DNA of 18,371 nt from JAMQKA01 sp033722415 (GTDB taxonomy: Bacteria > Bacteroidota > Rhodothermia > Balneolales > Balneolaceae), in NCBI GenBank assembly GCA_033722415.1, contig JAWVZC010000035.1, positions 1 through 18,371 of the forward strand, written 5' to 3'. Made by a program: the position numbers and the translations under genes. Below are positions 14,921 through 18,371 of the stretch, piece after piece. Below the pieces are notes generated by a model that had not been told where the DNA came from, did no database searches, and saw nothing but the letters and a program-made list of their open reading frames with translations. Position 1 is the stretch's first letter. Every line of letters starts with the position of its first letter.

Positions 14921-16018
14921 CTACGATTTCTGTGCATACCCTTCGGCTTTTTTCTTCAGCCTGCGGAGGTACCACGTTCTGATCACCAGCACTCCCAGTG
15001 TGATTACCGTAATCGGCACCACAAACCAAAACATGACGGTATTGAAGCGGGAAAGCAGCTCGTGCCCCGTGGCGTCCAGGAAGAGGTACAGCAGGTAGGC
15101 CAGGTAGTAACATACGAACACCATCCCTTCCCACCGGGCAATGCGGTGCCCCGTGATAAAAATGGGCAGGCAGGCAACACTAACTGCCACCATAAACGGC
15201 AGGTCAAGTGCAATGGCCGCTTCCGATACGGCAATTCCTCCGCTCACCACGGCTGTAACTCCCAGGACCAGCAGCAGGTTAAAAATATTGCTGCCGACCA
15301 CGTTTCCCACCGACAGATCCTGTTCCCCTTTCATGGCTGCCAGCACCGAGGTGGCGACTTCCGGCAGGGAGGTACCGATCGAAATAACCGTCAGCCCGAT
15401 CACCAGCTCGCTCATTCCCCAAAAGCGGGCGATATCCACGGCGTAGGTGACCATCAGGTGGGCCCCGAAGATCAGCGTGCCGAGGCCCACCACAAATACC
15501 AGTACCTGGACCGGCAGCGAGCGGTCTGTTCCTGATGCCTCCTCCCCGACCGGCGGCTTCGGGGAGGCTCCATTTTTCACCTGGCGAACCTGGAAAATGA
15601 CGAACCCGGTAAACAGTGCCAGCAGTATGAAGCCCTCCCAGAACTGAAGAGTGGTATCCAGGCTGAAGAGGTAGACCAGCAGAGAAATACCGACCAGGAA
15701 TGGTACGTCAAGCCAGATGATCCGCCGTGAAATACCCACCGGCGCCAGTATGGCACTGACCCCCAGGATCAGCAGAATGTTCACAATGTTACTGCCCACC
15801 ACGTTACCGAGGGCCAGTTCCGCCTGCCCCGAAAGGGCCGCGTCCAGGCTGACTGCCACCTCGGGGGCACTGGTGGCAAAGGCAACGATCACGATGCCCA
15901 CAAACACGGGGGAAATGCCCAGTCTTACCGCTATGGCCGATGAGGAATCCACCAGCCACTGGGCCCCGGCCAGCAGGAGGAGCAAACCGACAGTGAATAG
16001 AAGATAGGTAGTAATCAT
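14921..16018 (-). CDS. yrbG: Calcium/sodium antiporter, CaCA family (YrbG-like)
   Basis: An inner-membrane cation exchanger of 365 residues with two homologous halves. Repeat alpha-1 is FATSAPEVAVS (residues 47-57) followed by GNVVGSNIVNILLILG (71-86); alpha-2 is IGTSLPEVATS (214-224) followed by GNVVGSNIFNLLLVLG (238-253). The acidic residues Glu53 and Glu220 are the expected ion ligands. About ten hydrophobic segments are visible, with a hydrophilic linker at about 145-168 between the halves and a basic C-terminal tail, somewhat longer than the 325 residues of E. coli YrbG. Probably expels Ca2+ in exchange for Na+ or H+. It follows nhaA on the same strand but is separated from it by a terminator, so it has its own promoter or depends on read-through. 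Confidence 0.92.
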   Translation of the reverse strand: MITTYLLFTVGLLLLLAGAQWLVDSSSAIAVRLGISPVFVGIVIVAFATSAPEVAVSLDAALSGQAELALGNVVGSNIVNILLILGVSAILAPVGISRRIIWLDVPFLVGISLLVYLFSLDTTLQFWEGFILLALFTGFVIFQVRQVKNGASPKPPVGEEASGTDRSLPVQVLVFVVGLGTLIFGAHLMVTYAVDIARFWGMSELVIGLTVISIGTSLPEVATSVLAAMKGEQDLSVGNVVGSNIFNLLLVLGVTAVVSGGIAVSEAAIALDLPFMVAVSVACLPIFITGHRIARWEGMVFVCYYLAYLLYLFLDATGHELLSRFNTVMFWFVVPITVITLGVLVIRTWYLRRLKKKAEGYAQKS

Positions 16019-16042
16019 CAGAAATCTTTGACTATTTCATTC

Positions 16043-16080
16043 AAAAAAACCTGCCAGGTTTCCGGTAACCTGACAGGTTT
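16043..16080 (-). terminator. Rho-independent terminator after nhaA
   Basis: Read leftward, a stem of CAGGTTT/AAACCTG plus AACCTG/CAGGTT (16047-16053 with 16074-16080, and 16055-16060 with 16067-16072, one mismatch between) closes a six-base loop at 16061-16066 and is followed by seven T residues ending at 16043. It lies 20 bases beyond the nhaA stop. The plus-strand side has no comparable T-run, so it acts on minus-strand transcripts. Confidence 0.85.
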
Positions 16081-16100
16081 ATTGAAAAAATATTATGAGA

Positions 16101-17447
16101 CTACGATGTTTCCGCAGCGTCGGGGATGTCGAACGACTCCTGCGAATCCGCTTCGTAATCGGGTCGCCGACTCAGGAAGTAGTAGCCAAGCAGGCCGCTG
16201 ATAAGGGAGCCCAGTAAAATTCCGACTTTCGAGAATTCAAGGAGTTTCGGGTCGGTAAAGGAGAGGTTTGCGATAAACAGTGACATCGTAAACCCGATAC
16301 CCGCCAGCAGGGCGACCCCGTAAACTACTTTCCATGTTTCGCGGGAGCTGGTCAGCCCGGAGAATCCCATCTTTGTAAGCAGCCATGTGGAACCGAAAAT
16401 GCCGATCTGCTTGCCCAAAAAAAGTCCCAGGGTGATTCCCCAGGTGAGGGTGGAAGCAAAGGCCTGGCTCATGACTTCGGGGTCAAAAAGAACACCGGCG
16501 TTGGCAAACGCAAAAACCGGCATAATCACAAAATATACGCTGAAGTGCAGCTTGTGCTCCAGGCGGTGCAGGGGAGATTCCGCGTGCTCGAGGGTGGCAT
16601 CCATGTGGTGCAGCGCCTGTTCGCGGGTAACGGGCAGATCTTCGTCCGAAGCCTGCTCAAACAGTTCAAAGCCCTCGCGTGCATATTCCACGAGGCGTTC
16701 CATGCTCCAGCCCCGGCTGGCCGGGATACAAAATCCGAGAACCACACCGGCTATAGTTGCATGCACGCCGGACTTTAGCACCGCCCACCACATGATAAAG
16801 CCGATGATCATGTAAGGCGAAAGCTTGTTCACTCCCCGGTAGTTGAGCACCAGCAGGAAAAACATGCAGACCGCCGCAACACCGAGTGCCGCCATACTGA
16901 TCGATTCGGTATAGAAAAAGGCGATCACCAGTACTGCTATAAGGTCGTCAACCACGGCGATAGCGGTCACAAATACCTTGGCCCAGACCGGCACGCGTGA
17001 TCCCAGCAGGGCCACCACACCGATCACGAAGGCGATATCCGTGGCAATGGCGATCGCCCAGCCGTCCATAAATTCGGTTCCCCCGTTGAATCCGTAGAAA
17101 ATGAGTGCCGGAATCAGGGCGCCTCCGAAAGCGGCGACCGCCGGCAGCAGTGCCGATTGCACCGAGGAGAGTTCACCGTATTTCATCTCCCGCTTGATCT
17201 CCAGTCCGATCAACAGAAAAAATATGGCCATCAGGCCGTCATTAATCCAGTGGTGCAGCGATTTGTCGATCATCAAATCGGAAAAACCGAGCACAACATG
17301 CATTTCCAACAGGTGGTGGTACGCCTCGCCCAGCGGGCTGTTGGCCACAATCAATGCCAGCACCGTTGCCAGCAACAGCATGATACCCGCTGCCGAATCG
17401 CGTTTAAAAAAGTCTTGTATCTTGCCTATCGTACTTGTTTCTGCCAC
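16101..17447 (-). CDS. nhaA: Na+/H+ antiporter NhaA
   Basis: An inner-membrane antiporter that expels Na+ (or Li+) against two protons at alkaline pH. The functional residues line up with E. coli: Thr136-Asp137 in AIATDIAF (T132-D133), the ion-binding pair Asp167-Asp168 in AVVDDL (D163-D164) and Lys346 in GKQIG (K300). The protein has 448 residues, against 388 in E. coli, because of a longer acidic hydrophilic loop at about 250-297 and an acidic C-terminal tail. The start is GTG 17447: an in-frame TAG lies three codons upstream and the next Met is residue 23, inside the first membrane helix. It lies 42 bases after the permease-EIIA gene, probably in one transcript, and ends at a terminator. 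Confidence 0.96.
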   Translation of the reverse strand: MAETSTIGKIQDFFKRDSAAGIMLLLATVLALIVANSPLGEAYHHLLEMHVVLGFSDLMIDKSLHHWINDGLMAIFFLLIGLEIKREMKYGELSSVQSALLPAVAAFGGALIPALIFYGFNGGTEFMDGWAIAIATDIAFVIGVVALLGSRVPVWAKVFVTAIAVVDDLIAVLVIAFFYTESISMAALGVAAVCMFFLLVLNYRGVNKLSPYMIIGFIMWWAVLKSGVHATIAGVVLGFCIPASRGWSMERLVEYAREGFELFEQASDEDLPVTREQALHHMDATLEHAESPLHRLEHKLHFSVYFVIMPVFAFANAGVLFDPEVMSQAFASTLTWGITLGLFLGKQIGIFGSTWLLTKMGFSGLTSSRETWKVVYGVALLAGIGFTMSLFIANLSFTDPKLLEFSKVGILLGSLISGLLGYYFLSRRPDYEADSQESFDIPDAAETS

Positions 17448-17489
17448 GTTAATCTACCCGTTTTGGTTAATGTTCCTGTGTTTGTGTAA

Positions 17490-18371
17490 TTACGGTTCCG
17501 TCAATTTCGATTGCCGTTTCATCTTCCGCAGTTCCCGGATATCCTCGATCTCTCCGATAATGGAAAGCTCGTCACCAAGCCTGATTTCGGTATTGCCGTG
17601 CGGGATGATGATCTCGTCACCGCGTTTCAGGATTGCAATCAGGCTCTTGCCCGGCAGTTCGATATCCCGAATATTTTTTCCGACAAAGGTATTCGTCATG
17701 TCATGATCCTGGACCTCAAGATTGACAAACCGTTCATCGCGCAGCATAATTTCGCGGAGTTCACCCTCATTCTCAGCCTCGAGCCAGCGATCCATAAAAT
17801 GTGCATTATCGATCATTTCAGCAATATGTGCAAGAATACGGAGATGGGAGCCGGAATGCTTCTCAGAGCTGATCAGGAAGATAAACGCCCTGACCTTCTG
17901 GCTGGGATCTTCGGCACTCTGGCTGAGCTGCTCAAAATGATCGGTATCCATGGTGATCCCCTCTTTCATACGTACCAGCACCATCTCCGAATGGATATCC
18001 TTTTCCACACGCAGGTGATTCAGTGCCACCCCGCGCCCCATCGGGATCAACCCTGACCGGTTAATGCTGCAAAAGTCCTGGAACAGCTCGTCCCCCTCCA
18101 TTCCGATCCGCTCGGCCAGCTGTGTCGACACTTTCCGAATGATCTCCCGGTAGGGTGTGCCCGGTTCCAGGTTGTCGATCACCAACGAACGGGCCACCAC
18201 CTCTTCATACGGGTCTTCCTCCCGAAGTCCCTTTTCCCGCAGGATATTGCGCATTTCGTGTTCCAGCCCGCGATAGCGGCGTTTACCCAACCGGGCGTGT
18301 ACGTGGTAGAGGGCACCCTCGCGTTCCACCTTTCCAAAAGCGTAGTAGTAGTACCAGCCCACGCTGAACAC
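17490..18371 (-). CDS. APC-type permease fused to EIIA-like and RCK_C domains, C-terminal part
   Basis: The frame is open to the right edge, so the 5' part is outside; 293 residues are visible. The first residues (FSVGWYYYYAFGKVERE) look like the last membrane helix of an amino acid permease of the APC superfamily, followed by a linker. A PTS EIIA (fructose/mannitol)-like domain covers about 60-200; GVALNHLRV corresponds to the GIAIPHARV phosphorylation site, with the histidine kept (residue 119 of the visible part) but Pro replaced by Asn. The end (about 205-285; VGKNIRDIELPGKSLIAILKRG, LGDELSIIGE) is a TrkA-C/RCK_C domain that usually binds a small ligand. The protein is probably a transporter whose activity is controlled by its cytosolic domains. 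A cation/proton antiporter core is the alternative for the missing N terminus. It precedes nhaA. Confidence 0.8.
   Translation of the reverse strand: MFSVGWYYYYAFGKVEREGALYHVHARLGKRRYRGLEHEMRNILREKGLREEDPYEEVVARSLVIDNLEPGTPYREIIRKVSTQLAERIGMEGDELFQDFCSINRSGLIPMGRGVALNHLRVEKDIHSEMVLVRMKEGITMDTDHFEQLSQSAEDPSQKVRAFIFLISSEKHSGSHLRILAHIAEMIDNAHFMDRWLEAENEGELREIMLRDERFVNLEVQDHDMTNTFVGKNIRDIELPGKSLIAILKRGDEIIIPHGNTEIRLGDELSIIGEIEDIRELRKMKRQSKLTEP

Overview
The window most resembles a member of the Bacteroidota/Balneolota/Rhodothermota (FCB) group, probably a marine or salt-adapted bacterium. Three things point there: an arginine operon built on the N-succinylornithine-type carbamoyltransferase (ArgF') instead of ordinary ArgF, a DUF4296-type lipoprotein of the kind known from Bacteroidota, and weak or absent Shine-Dalgarno sequences together with TAnnTTTG-like promoter boxes. 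A sodium/proton antiporter (NhaA), a sodium/calcium exchanger and a permease-EIIA fusion sit side by side at the right end, which fits life in salt. The phylum is an inference; no rRNA or tRNA gene is present to confirm it.

Layout. 1-405: the 3' part of a uridine kinase gene. 406-713: a gap without a convincing gene. 714-1797: a short-chain dehydrogenase overlapping a small DUF4296 lipoprotein gene. 1991-3916 (minus): a RecQ-family helicase, convergent to the lipoprotein gene. 3917-4345: a divergent regulatory gap with a promoter-like site, a 38-codon arginine- and proline-rich reading frame and competing hairpins. 4346-11404: the arginine block, GNAT acyltransferase - argG - argC, a 153-base gap, then argF' - argB - argE - argH, with nearly every junction overlapping by 1 to 17 bases. 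11538-12338: proC. 12339-13336: a 1-kb gap holding several palindromic repeat units of a probable dispersed family. 13337-14894: an Rrf2/IscR-like iron-sulfur regulator and a membrane-anchored AsmA-like protein. 14921-18371 (all minus): a CaCA exchanger, NhaA and the C-terminal part of an APC permease fused to EIIA-like and RCK_C domains.

How the genes work together. The acyltransferase should acylate glutamate; ArgB and ArgC phosphorylate and reduce it; an aminotransferase (ArgD) that is not in the window makes acylornithine; ArgF' carbamoylates it while still acylated; ArgE removes the acyl group from acylcitrulline; ArgG and ArgH finish arginine. The residue that sets acetyl versus succinyl specificity in ArgF' is Val89, which from published mutant work favours succinyl. 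ProC, making proline from the related glutamate/ornithine branch, follows the block. The most interesting unexplained part is the leader in front of the operon, which looks like a possible arginine-sensing attenuator without a classical terminator. The right-hand cluster is about ion and pH homeostasis, with one clear intrinsic terminator after nhaA.
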